Shown: piece by piece, positions 1 through 10,210 of the stretch
Numbering within the stretch: position 1 is the stretch's first letter
Layout of the letters: every line of letters begins with the position of its first letter
Source: Cryptomeria japonica
Lineage: Eukaryota; Streptophyta; Pinopsida; Cupressales; Cupressaceae
Assembly: GCF_030272615.1 (NCBI RefSeq)
Contig: NC_081406.1
Location: 164,903,521-164,967,520 of the forward strand
Direction: 5' to 3'
DNA: 64,000 nucleotides
Notes under the pieces: generated by a model
What the model saw: only the letters and a program-made list of their open reading frames with translations
Told to the model about the DNA's origin: nothing
Databases searched by the model: none
Program-made: the position numbers and the translations under genes

Positions 1-426
1 AAGTTCTTCTTTGTCATGTTGCATGTGAATCAAATCTATTTTAAGCATATCATTTTCATAACTAAGCCTTTGAGATTCATTTGATCTTTCATTAAGTCTT
101 CTAGCTAAATCTTCTTCATTCCTCTTTCTATCTTCAATATCCTTGCATAATCTCATGGTTAAATCTTGCATTTCATTCTTCATGTTACTGTTCTCTTGTC
201 TCAATTTCTTTGCAATATCTGTAAGAGTTTCTTTTTCTTCATCATCTTGATTTTGCAATTGCACATGTAATTCTTTTCTCTTATTCTTTTCTATAACCAG
301 GTTATCTTGAAGTGCTTTGATGAATTCCCGAGCAATTCTGAGTTCATCTTCCAGTTTGGTATTCTTTATTTTTTTTGCACCAAAATCTTCAAGAGATTCT
401 TCCAATTGTTGTCTCAAACTTTCCAT
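1..426 (-). CDS. Coiled-coil gag-like protein, 3'-partial, of copia element D
   Basis: An uninterrupted reading frame of 142 codons starts at the ATG at 426 and is still open at the window edge. The product is charged and rich in Glu, Lys, Asn, Leu and Gln with long heptad-like stretches (it opens MESLRQQLEESLEDF and later reads RRLNERSNESQRLSYEN), so it should be a coiled coil. It begins about 60 bases downstream of a tRNA-Met-type primer site and an LTR in the same orientation, where a copia gag leader is expected. The assignment to gag rests on position and composition, since no CCHC knuckle lies inside the window. It is the only long frame of its kind here without a stop, so this element may be younger than its neighbours. 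It could instead be a captured host coiled-coil fragment. Confidence 0.6.
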   Translation of the reverse strand, partial: MESLRQQLEESLEDFGAKKIKNTKLEDELRIAREFIKALQDNLVIEKNKRKELHVQLQNQDDEEKETLTDIAKKLRQENSNMKNEMQDLTMRLCKDIEDRKRNEEDLARRLNERSNESQRLSYENDMLKIDLIHMQHDKEEL

Positions 427-483
427 CGGTACTAGTTTCAGAATCTTCCTCAAGTTGTTAGGCTTCTGTAAATAGAGGACTAG

Positions 484-495
484 GCTCTGATACCA
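484..495 (-). other. Primer binding site of copia element D (tRNA-iMet type)
   Basis: On the minus strand the sequence reads TGGTATCAGAGC, the standard plant tRNA-iMet primer site. It sits just inside the LTR that follows and just upstream of the gag-like ORF, which fixes the orientation of element D as minus strand. Confidence 0.85.
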
Positions 496-497
496 AT

Positions 498-1349
498 TCT
501 TAGATACTTAATCAGTCCCAAAGACACTGAGAGGGGGGGCGTGAATCAATGTCTAACTAGTAAACAAAGGATTTAAATTTTGTTTGCAACTTTATAACCC
601 AAATTAATATACCAGTAAATAAGTAATAATGCAATAAAGAGAAACAAAAATATAACCATCAATGCACAACATAACACAAATATTTTTGGCAAGGAAACCC
701 GGTAGGGGAAAAACCTTGGTGGGATTTATGACCCACAATATTTAATCACTGGCCAATATGAATAAATATTACTTATACAATAGGGGCTTGCACATGTAGG
801 AAGGCCAACAACCTAGAGATCACTACTCAATACAAAAATGGAGTCCCACTGACTACAATTGGATAGTTAAATCCAATGATAATGTATTACTCAAAATAGC
901 ATCTCCAATGCTAGATTTAGTACCGGTTTAAACTCTGTCAAATACCTCTACCATAAAACTTGCTTCGCTCTTCTCTACTCTTATTCGCTCATAAAATAAT
1001 TACATCATAATGCATATGCAGTTATTCGCTCTCATATACTGCTTACATTCATTACATTAATACGTTTCAAAATGACCTACAAGATCTCATACATATATGA
1101 GTCTTTATAATACATCATGTCAGCTATACAATATAATTACAATATAAAACAATATTATTTCCATGTCGGCTTAGAGTGCCAATGTGATCTATTGTCGATG
1201 TAGACTAGAAGCCGGTGTGAATAACCTTGTAGTGCCTGTCGGTGCTAGTAGATGATGTCTGTTACCGATGTAACCTGTGAACCATATTACCAGTTGGTTG
1301 CCATCAATGAAAACATCAATTATTTTCATCTGAGTGTATAATGCCAACA
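498..1349 (-). mobile_element. 5' LTR of copia element D
   Basis: Read on the minus strand the LTR starts TGTTGGCATTATAC at 1349 and ends next to the primer site near 498. It shares the layout of the two minus-strand solo LTRs elsewhere in the window: a CATTGATG motif near its start, a GGGAAAAACC-type block (plus strand 705-720), and a C-run followed by CTCTCAGTGTC near its end (plus strand 526-540). The inner boundary is uncertain by a few bases because no clean CA is visible beside the primer site. The other LTR lies outside the window. Confidence 0.75.
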
Positions 1350-2732
1350 GTCGCTTCCTAAAAGAGTATCTCTAGGTTTCAGACAACTTTATTTCATTTT
1401 CTTGTGGTGAGATTTTTTTCGTAGCATCAAAAACCATGAAAAATCGTCAGTGAAAGGTTGCAACATAGTGCATCTTTTATTCTTCTCATCATTGGAAAAA
1501 ACCATTAGTGTGAGTGCACTCAAGTGGGAAATTTAATGCTACGTGTTCCCTTGTATCACTCCCCAAGATGTCTAATCATTTCGAGCCACCTCGTAGCGAC
1601 ACTTTCCCTTAAGAGCTCAAAGTGGAAAAAAGGGTCAAACTTTGACATCACGTAACTCAAATACCATGGCACTTATGGACAAGCCATTTGAACCTATGGG
1701 GTCACATAGTTGCTTCCTAAAAATTTCTCTTTTGGTTTCAGACAACTCAATTCTGTTTACTTGTGGTGATATTTTTTTGTCGCATCAAAACTATAAAAAA
1801 TCATTAGTGAAAGGTGGAAACATAGTGTATATTTCATTATTCTTGTCGTGGGAACAAAAAATTAATGCAAGTGCATCTGCATGGCCGGGTTTATTCTAGG
1901 TGTTCCTTTGTTTCTCTCCCCAAGACATCCGATCATTTTTGAGCCACCTCATACTGACGCTTTCTCTTGAGTGCTCAAAGTGGAAAAATGGTCAAACTTT
2001 GATGTTACATAACTCAAAGACCATGGCACTTATGGATGATCCATTTGAACCTACATTGTCACGTAGTTTCTTCTTAAAAAATCCTCTCTCGGTTTCAAAC
2101 AACTCAATTCCGTTTTCTTGTGGTGATATTTTTTCTATTGCATTAAAAACCATCAAAAACTGTCAATGAAAGGTGGCAACATAGTGCATCTTTCGTTCTG
2201 CTTGTTGTGGTAATGAACTATCAGTGTGAGTGCATTTAAGTGTCCTATTTTATTCTAGGTGTTCCCTTTTCTCAGTCCCCAAGACGTCTGATCATTTGGA
2301 GCCACCTCGTATCGATGCTTTCCCTTGAGGGCTCAAAGTGCAAAAAATAGTCAAACTTTGATGTTGTGTAACTCAAAGAATCTGGCACTTATGGTCAAGA
2401 CATTTTAACCTACAAGGTTGTGTAGTCTCTACTTAAAAAAGCCTATCTTTGTTTCAGACAAATCAATTCCATGTTCTACTGGTGATATTTTTTTTGTTGC
2501 ATCAAAAACTGTCAAAAATCGTTAGTGAAAGGTGGCAACGTAGTTCATCTTTCATTCTGGTCATCGTGGGAATGAACCATCAACACGAGCATGTTTGGGT
2601 GGCCAATTTTATGCTAGGTATGCTCTTTTTTTTCTCTCCAAGATGTCTGATCATTCTAAGCCATCTCGTAGTGACACTTTCCCTTGAGTGCTCAGAGTGG
2701 AAAAAAGGGTCAAACTTTGACTTCACGTAACT
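1350..2732. repeat. Satellite-like tandem repeat, about 358 bp x 3.9
   Basis: The anchor phrase TCAAACTTTGA..TAACTCAAA recurs at about 1636, 1992, 2350 and 2711, a period of 356-361 bp. Other anchors repeat in step: GTTTCAGACAA, GTGGTGATATTTTTT, and GAGCCACCTCGTA followed by GACGCTTTCCCTTGAG. The last unit breaks off after ACTTCACGTAACT. Short open frames at 1642-1899, 1900-2169 and 2449-2730 sit on the repeats and look like chance products. The array directly abuts the outer end of the copia LTR at 1349. Confidence 0.9.
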
Positions 2733-2820
2733 ATTAGCCTAAACTCTTACAACTTTAACCAAGGATAAAAAATGGTCTAATATGACCTTATAAGACCTTA
2801 TTAAATTAAAACTAACAAAA

Positions 2821-4380
2821 ATTTATCAAAAACCCCAATTTGGCTATATGAAGCCAATGAAGCTGATGCAGAACATCCACACACACAATCCACCAATAAG
2901 GGATAATCTACCCCAAATCACCTACCTAGTAGGTTTGTTTCCTCAACTAGTTGTTCTCACTCTCCTAATTCATCAACACCTTTCCTTAAAAATGACTCAC
3001 ATTCTTACAAAACCACCTTCAACCCAAGGTTTCGTTCACATAAGACTCTTCACATACCCTTCAAGGTCTCACAACAATCATGTTTGGCTTTCATTCATTG
3101 ATTTCCTTTAGACTACAAACCATTGGAACCTATGAGATGTCTCTACAAACAACACTTTCAAACCCCAATGACATACCAACACCCCTTTATCATGTTTGTT
3201 TGCAACAAATCCTTGCAAGGTTGTCCTTTCACTATCCTTCCTTGACCGTGACACAATAATACTCATTAATTGTCTTCAAAACACGTGCACTTTGTATGAA
3301 ACACATGCACACTTATTGGAATGATATAACATATTATGATACATATTTGTGCCCATTGGTGGGCTTATTAGACCATAAATATAAAATTTATTACATTCTC
3401 TTGTTCATTGTTTACCCTAGGACAGGGTTATAACAGTTTTGACAAAAAATATTAGAAATTCCTCAATATACAACCAAATCAAGTGAATTTTTTTGTAAAT
3501 AGAAGATAACTCATCAGTGAATCATTCCCAATCAGTTTTCTATCCAAATGATAAGTTTCTTATTGAATATCCTTCAATACATAAAAAAATCCTTCAAAAA
3601 CAACCCTTTTTCGACCTTCCAAGGTCTATTTATTCATCTTCAAGGTAGTTACAACTTTCACCAACTATATTTCAAACCATATGTTTGTTGGATGCAAAAG
3701 ATGACAACTTTTGACAACTTTTGTGCAACAATGACAATTTTCACTTTGGACAACCTTGTGACCTTTAATCCTACAAAATTGGTCCAAATAGGTGTAAAAA
3801 AAAAATACATTGCATTTGAGATCAAAATAGATGACGTAGACACCTTAAGCACACTTTGACAACTTTTTGCAATTTTTTGACAATTTTGAGCAATTTTGAC
3901 ATTAAGAGCAATCTAAGACTAAACATGACAAATATTAAAAATGTATTTATAATCAAATGGTACAAATTTATCATAAAATGGTGAAAATATTTTTCAAATA
4001 TATTTATAATCAAATGGTACAAATTTGGGCTCTCAAAATTTGCAAAGAAGCCCCATGGGCACTTTTATTTATAAAATTTGGTATCTAATACAAATGATCA
4101 AGCTAATTACTATTTATGTATACAAAATTTTGCATCTAAATATGCAAATTACAACTTATTATTTTTTATACAAAATTTAGCATCTAGATATGCACATTAC
4201 AACTCATTGTTATTTTTTTTATACAAAATTTAACATCTAGATATGCACATTACAACTCATTGATGTTTTTATATACAAAATTTGGCATCTACATATGTAG
4301 ATTACATCTCATATGCATATTACAACTCATATGCATGTAGAGCACATCCAAAAAAGCAAAGTTACATCGTTTCATAAAAG
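2821..4380. other. Non-coding 3' flank of transposase-like gene, unit 1
   Basis: No supported gene. The stretch contains runs of the phrase TTGACAATTTT around 3700-3900. A short tandem repeat of about 62 bp lies at roughly 4070-4345; its units carry TATACAAAATTTAGCATCTA followed by GATATGCACATTACAACTCA. The same arrangement recurs at 8439-10085. Short open frames here, such as 2848-3111, also occur in unit 2 but show no family resemblance. Confidence 0.6.
4070..4345. repeat. Short tandem repeat, about 62 bp x 4 (unit 1)
   Basis: Successive units carry ACAAAATTT(A/T)GCATCTA followed by ATATGCA(C/A)ATTACAACT, at about 4130, 4175, 4230 and 4280. Copies degrade toward the right end. The same array is present in unit 2 near 9770-10035, so it predates the duplication. 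Confidence 0.75.
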
Positions 4381-4385
4381 ATATA

Positions 4386-5917
4386 TGTTAATAAGATGAG
4401 AGGGGGGGGGGGGGGGTGAATCATAAAAACTCACAATGCAATATATTCATCAGATTCAACCTCGGTAGCCTTTATTGATATGAAACTATGACTATAAATC
4501 ATTCAAACTCATAAATAGATACACTTAAGACATCATAACATATTTAACACCGTATTTAACGTGGAAACCCAAATAGGGAAAAACCACTGTGGGATTTCGG
4601 ACCCACTAAGAAATATACCCTTCTAGAGTATGCTCGGTTAAAAGCCAATCCAGTTACAGATTACATAAACACATTGCTACATATGACCCGGTTAAGGGAT
4701 TTCCCTCAGACTTGTTAGAGTCTTACACTTTGTTAGAAGTGACCTTGTTAAAGGATTTCAAACACTCATTCAAAATGTTACCTTGCTAGAGGATTTACAA
4801 ATAAGACTGTTAGGTCCACTCAGTTAAGAGATTTTTTGTCACTTGTAAAATAAATAACAGTATAAAATATAGCTGCAATTTTACATCTAAAATGCTAAAG
4901 TAGATTCTATGTGCTCAAAATAATCTTGTCTTAAGACTTATCTTGCTCCTTGCGGGGCTTCCCAATCTGTTCTTTAATTAGATATTCAGTCTTTTGTGCT
5001 CAGTGATCACTACTGTAGTATCACTTTTCTTCTATTTGCATGCATACATTGTTCATCAACAATTTCTTATTTATAAACAGTTATCAACCGCTTAATCTCC
5101 TTGATCACATTTTCCATGATTAATCTTAGCCATCAAATCTTCAGATGTGACTAGGTTCATTGAATCCTTCAATCTGAAAATGTTTTAACTTGCCTTGGAA
5201 CTTGTATTCTTCCCTTGGAACTTGTGCTAGGTTGTGACCGCTCAATCTGTGTTGTAGATCTATCTCTTGTATTTTCATTGCCGTAGATCCTCAACAAACT
5301 TCTTGCACAACATACCAATCATCCATACATCTCCAGCTCATCGAAATCTTTCATTCAATAATGTTTTTATCCATCCAATGCATTCTATTGTTACTCAGTT
5401 GTTACTCGGTAAATACTAAACTTTTAATCGGTAGATATTCTATCTTCTTTAACCGATATCGATAACCTTAGGGTTTACCGACTAGCTTCATGCTCAGTAA
5501 CATAGAACAATATCAAACCTTTACTTATTCTATAGCTTGAAATCTTTTCTCCTTCTTGTTCAGTCTTCAAATACTCATATATAGGATATCAAAATAATCA
5601 AAACAAGAATATCTCATCACTTTCTAACTCGGCAATAGTTTCCCATTGAATAACTTATTATTTCCTTTTACTTTCATTCTATCACTCTATGTCACTTACC
5701 GACATCTTTATACTTATCAAAACATACTCATGTTAAGATATGGAAACATCATACTGAATCAGAAAATCAATTGCTTGACATCAATGACAAAATAATATTA
5801 TTAAGACAGTAATCATCCTTTCATAGTTATATCAACAGTCTCCAACAACCTTCTCAATATCCTCATACCAACAATCTACTGAAATTCCAACAATCTCCCT
5901 TTGTGAAAATGCTAACA
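4386..5917 (-). mobile_element. Solo copia LTR with 5-bp target duplication
   Basis: The element is absent from the matching site in unit 2 (AGATATATACAAA near 10079), which defines the insertion exactly. It is flanked by ATATA at 4381-4385 and 5918-5922. Its ends are TGTTAATAAG on the left and GCTAACA on the right, an inverted TGTTA/TAACA pair. Minus orientation is shown by an internal AAAGGGAGAT-TGTTGG stretch next to the right end, a GGGAAAAACC-type block near 4577, and a 15-base G run at 4401-4416 that matches the C-run near LTR ends elsewhere in the window. No internal region remains, so it is a solo LTR left by recombination. Confidence 0.9.
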
Positions 5918-6048
5918 ATATATACAAATTTTTTAAAATTATTCTACCATATTGTAGAATTATTCTTCTAGATAACCCTAAATCAATCAAGTGAACCTTC
6001 TGGATAACCTCTAACCCTTAGTGTCTCAAGTATTGTCTCATGGTCAGA

Positions 6049-8436
6049 TTAACAATATTTCCACAAATCCTTGTTAAGAGGTCTACCATGATATTTAATC
6101 AAATGAATATTTTTTGCAACAAGAAGGTTTGAGTAATGAAGAATATGTCTATGTGTCTCAAAGTCCTCAAACAACCAGACATTAGAATTTTTGATAGGGT
6201 ACCTCCATTTTATAGAAGGATAAGTTAATGCCAAAATCAATACAATGACTGATAAATAAATGAGAGTAAGAGGTCTCAATACAACTTGACACAACAACGG
6301 TACCTTCTCACCCATGTCCCTGTTACAATAATAGATCCTATTGGGTACTCAATACCCTCTCCATCAACCACTATGGAAGTCAATTTCTTTTTGGCCTCAA
6401 TACAATGAAACAAAAAGTAATATGTTCCTTCTTCGTTGTTCTCATCCGCAATAACTACATATACATGACCTACATTTAATAGAAGGATATAAGTTTATAC
6501 CAAAATCTACATAAGTTAATACTAATAAATTAAGCTTAAAATTGATTTTACCTAAGTAAGAAATTGCAACCCTTTACCTGGTTCAACTATGTCTGATACA
6601 TGGTAGAAATCCACTGATGCTTCAATCTGGTTCATTTGTAGTGCTCTATGAAGTTGATATGTATCTAGGGTTTGCAGAGGTTTACAAGAGCATTGGACAA
6701 CCCACTCTTTTGATTCACATTCATCCCACATAAAATACATACATGAAGAGAAAAGGCATGCAATCTGTCTAGTATAAATAACTAGTGATGCTAGATTTGA
6801 ACTTCTAAATGAATGCATGCCACTTGATCCTATAAGTGTACACCAATCTAGATAGTTTTCAATGTTAGATTCACATATTAACAAAAAATATCTAGAAACC
6901 ATAGACTTACCTGCATTACCTGGTCCCATCGTAGAGTTACACCATTGCACAATTTTATCTATATCTATTAACATTGCACCACCTTCATACTTCAATTCCT
7001 CTCTTGTAAGAGCTCTTTTCACACATGCCCCCATGCCATCATGCTCTCCCTTTTCATGCCCCGCCTTAGTGAAATTCCAAAAATGTTGCACACCAATTGT
7101 CACATGCATACTAGTCAACCAGTAGAACATCCTTGCATTCTTGAATTGTGTGGTGCAATTGTCCGACCATATTAAGTGTTGGTTGAATCTTATATTTATT
7201 TCCCTTAAACTATCATAGAAGATTGTAAATAATCCTTGCACAAACTCTAAGGAATGAGTACAATCATTGTTGATATAAAAGTGACATTCTCTTATAACCT
7301 TTTTGTCCTTCTTGGTGCTATCATGTGCATGTATGAATGCTATGTGTACAAAAACTGTAACTTGTGTAGAGTGGTAATACATAGATTATACTTTATTTTG
7401 CGGCTTTAGTGTATAAATCTCATCAAAATCAATGGCAGAGACATAAGGGCTGAGGGAGAAAGTGCCCTTACACAATTTGGATTTCTCATCTAACCATCTA
7501 GCTCTATATGTGTGACTTGTGTAGTCATACACTAGTTTCTCTTGAAACATGTTCATAAAATTAACAATGCATATATCCCTTTTCACTAACTCACACCTCT
7601 TTAATTATTTTCCATCTTTAATATCATATGTGACTGACTTGTATTTTCTAATAGAAACTAGTTACTTACCAATTTCATGTGTGCTACCCAGATGTAGGCA
7701 TCTATGCAATTATTGCAAACTACCACACGTAGGACAAAAACCTCTCAAACACATCATCTTCTAGTAAATGCACCCATCATCTCGTCTACATCGTAAATTT
7801 GAAATAAACTCTCTTGGTGACTTAGGAGGTGCTTGTAGGCCACATTCTTGCAAACCATCATTAGTGTTCAAAGTACAACATATATAGCGATAAATATCAT
7901 AATGCATGAAAAAATCAACATGGACCCTACAACAACATGTAGTACATGCATGATTAATCTTAACATAAAATGGTTTTTTCATCTCAAAAAATCTTTGAGT
8001 AATTTTAATCGGAGGAAAGCTTTGAAGAAACCTTTTAGAAAATTGTGTTTGAGTCATATCTAAATAGTGTTCTGGATGTGGCTCATGATTTCTAATTTCA
8101 ATTCTCCTTCTAAAAAGATCTCTTTGGTTGGGTGAAAACCTTGTGTTGTCATCCCAAAATTTCTCAATTGACATTCTTAGTGCATCAACAACAACCTTGT
8201 CCTTGCGTGGGAGTCTACCTGAGAATTCCCAAAGAGAATTATTGTAAGGATCCTTAATTTATCTCACCTATCTAAGGCATGGTGTAATGTGGTTCTACTT
8301 ATCCTTAATGACTTGCTTTTTTTGCTTTTTAACTTTGACTTTTTCATTTCCTTCTCCATTATGGTTGATATGAGGACATGACGAGCAACATTGCCATTTT
8401 TAGTGTATGATTTTGAACCAATGGCTTGGTATGCAT
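6049..8436 (-). pseudogene. Transposase-like gene, copy 1 (5'-truncated)
   Basis: The longest open part (7382 to 6552, 276 codons) contains IWSDNCTTQFKNARMFYW, then HFWNF..AGHEKGEHDG and GACVKRALTREELKY. This spacing of a conserved SDN and a Gly-His-x-Lys-Gly..Asp motif resembles the RNase H-like core of uncharacterised eukaryotic DNA transposases; I cannot name the superfamily. Upstream parts continue at 8174-7761 and 7586-7386, with in-frame stops where copy 2 reads through (for example Gln to stop at about 7385). Two GT-AG introns fit: 6470-6551 (82 bp) and 6203-6303 (101 bp). They join frames ending in NKDLWKYC and stop at 6049. The N-terminal exon is missing because the duplication joint falls at about 8436. 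Confidence 0.7.
6470..6551 (-). other. Predicted 82-bp intron in transposase-like gene, copy 1
   Basis: The donor reads GG^GTAAAATC and the acceptor reads AAATGTAG^GTC on the minus strand. Removing it joins the exon ending LQF(V/L)T to one reading GHVYVVIADENNEEG. Copy 2 has the same intron of the same length at 10632-10713, with stops inside the intron and an open exon beyond it. Confidence 0.65.
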
Positions 8437-8438
8437 AA

Positions 8439-10085
8439 AATTTTTATCAAAAATCCTAATTTGGCTATATGAAGCTAATGAAGCTAATGCACAACATCCA
8501 CACACACAATCCACCAATAAGGGATAATCTACCCCAACTCACCTACCTAGTAGGTTTGTTTCCTCAGCTAGTTGTTCTCACTCTCCTAATTCATCAACAC
8601 CTTTCCTTAAAAATGACTCACATTCTCACAAAACAACCTTCAACCCAAGGTTTGGTTCACATAAGACTCTTCACATACCCTTCAAGGTCTCACAACAATC
8701 ATGTTTGGCTTTCGTTCATTGATTTCCTTTAGATTAAAAACCATTGGAACCTATGAGATGTCTCTACAAACAACACTTTCAAACCCCAATGACATACCAA
8801 CACCCCTTTATCATGTTTGTTTGCAACAAATCCTTGCAAGGTTGTCCTTTCACTATCCTTCCTTGACTATGACACAATAATACTCATTAATTATCTTCAA
8901 AACACATGCATGTTGTATGAAACACACCTGCACACTTATTGGAATGATATAAAATATTATGATACATATTTGTGCCCATTGGTTGGCTTATTAGACCATA
9001 AATATAAAAGTTATTACATTTTCTTGTTCATTGTTTACCCTAGGACAGGGTTATAACAGTTTTGACAAAAAATATTAGAAATTCCTCAATATACAACCAA
9101 ATCAAGTGATTTTTTTTGTAAATGGCAGATAACTCATCAGTGAATCATTTCCAATCAGTTTTCTATCCAAATGAAAGAGGTATTAACAAGATTTAAGCCC
9201 GTGATCAAGCCGTTACATGTGAGAATCACAAGAAAAGTGCAACAAATGATAAGTTTCTTATTGAATATCCTTCAATACATAAAAAAATCCTTCAAAAACA
9301 ACCCTTTTTCAACCTTCCAAGGTCCATCTATTCATCTTCAAGGTAGTTACAACTTTCACCAACTATATTTCAAACCATATGTTTGTTGGATGCAAAAGAT
9401 GACAACTTTTGACAACTTTTGTGCAACAATGACGATTTTGACTTTGGACAACCTTATGACCTTTAATCCTAAAAAATTGGTCCAAATAGGTGTAAAATAA
9501 AAATACATCGCATTTAACATCAAAATAGACGACGTAGACATCTTAGGCATACTTTGACAACTTTTTGCAAATTTTTGACAATTTTGAGCAATTTTGACAT
9601 TAAGAGCAATCTAAGACTAAACATGACAAATATTAAAAATGTATTTATAATAAAATGGTAAAAATTTATAATAAAATGGTGCAAATTTATTACAAATGTA
9701 TTTATAATCAAATGGAACAAATTTGGGCTCTCAAAATTTGCAAAGTAGTCCCATGGAAACTTTTATTTATAAAATTTGGCATCTAATATAAATGATCAAG
9801 CTAATTACTATTTATATATACAAAATTTTGCATCTAAATATGCAAATTACAACTTATTGTTTTTTTATACAAAATTTAGCATCTAGATATGCACATTACA
9901 AATCATTGTTATTTTTTTTATACAAAATTTAGCATCTAGATATGCACATTACAATTTATTGATGTTTTTATATACAAAATTTGGCATCTACATATGTAGA
10001 TTACATCTTATATGCATATTACAACTCATATGCATGTAGATCACATCTAAAAAAGAAAAGTTACATCATTTCACAAAAGATATAT
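8439..10085. other. Non-coding 3' flank of transposase-like gene, unit 2
   Basis: Copy of 2821-4380. It holds TTGACAATTTT-type runs near 9400-9600 and the 62-bp short tandem repeats near 9770-10035. I see no gene in it. The short open frames at 8469-8732 and 9171-9500 parallel those of unit 1 but lack recognisable domains. Confidence 0.6.
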
Positions 10086-10210
10086 ACAAAATTGTCAAAA
10101 TTATTCTACCATATTGCAGAATTATTCTTCTAGATAACCCAAAATCAATCAAGTGAACCTTCTGGATAACCTCTAACCCTTAGTGTCTCAAGTATTGCCT
10201 CATGGTCAGA

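Larger units (their letters stand above)
2821..8436. repeat. Tandem duplication, unit 1 (about 4.1 kb plus a solo LTR)
   Basis: The segment beginning TTTATCAAAAACCCC near 2823 is repeated from about 8446 onwards, and the minus-strand gene at 6049-8436 is repeated at 10211-12592. Removing the solo LTR and its duplicated target leaves about 4.08 kb, close to the 4.15 kb of unit 2. A 130-base sample of the two units differs at 7 positions by eye. Unit 1 ends at TTGGTATGCAT, where the unit-2 gene continues with its N-terminal exon, so unit 1 lacks the 5' end of the gene. Confidence 0.9.

Noticed and set aside
1642-2730. Three open frames of 85-93 codons
   Set aside because: They fall on the 358-bp satellite units and do not share a conserved frame product.
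3548-3859. 103-codon frame present in both tandem units (also 9171-9500)
   Set aside because: The copies differ by a frame-preserving length change and have no domain; shared openness follows from recent duplication.
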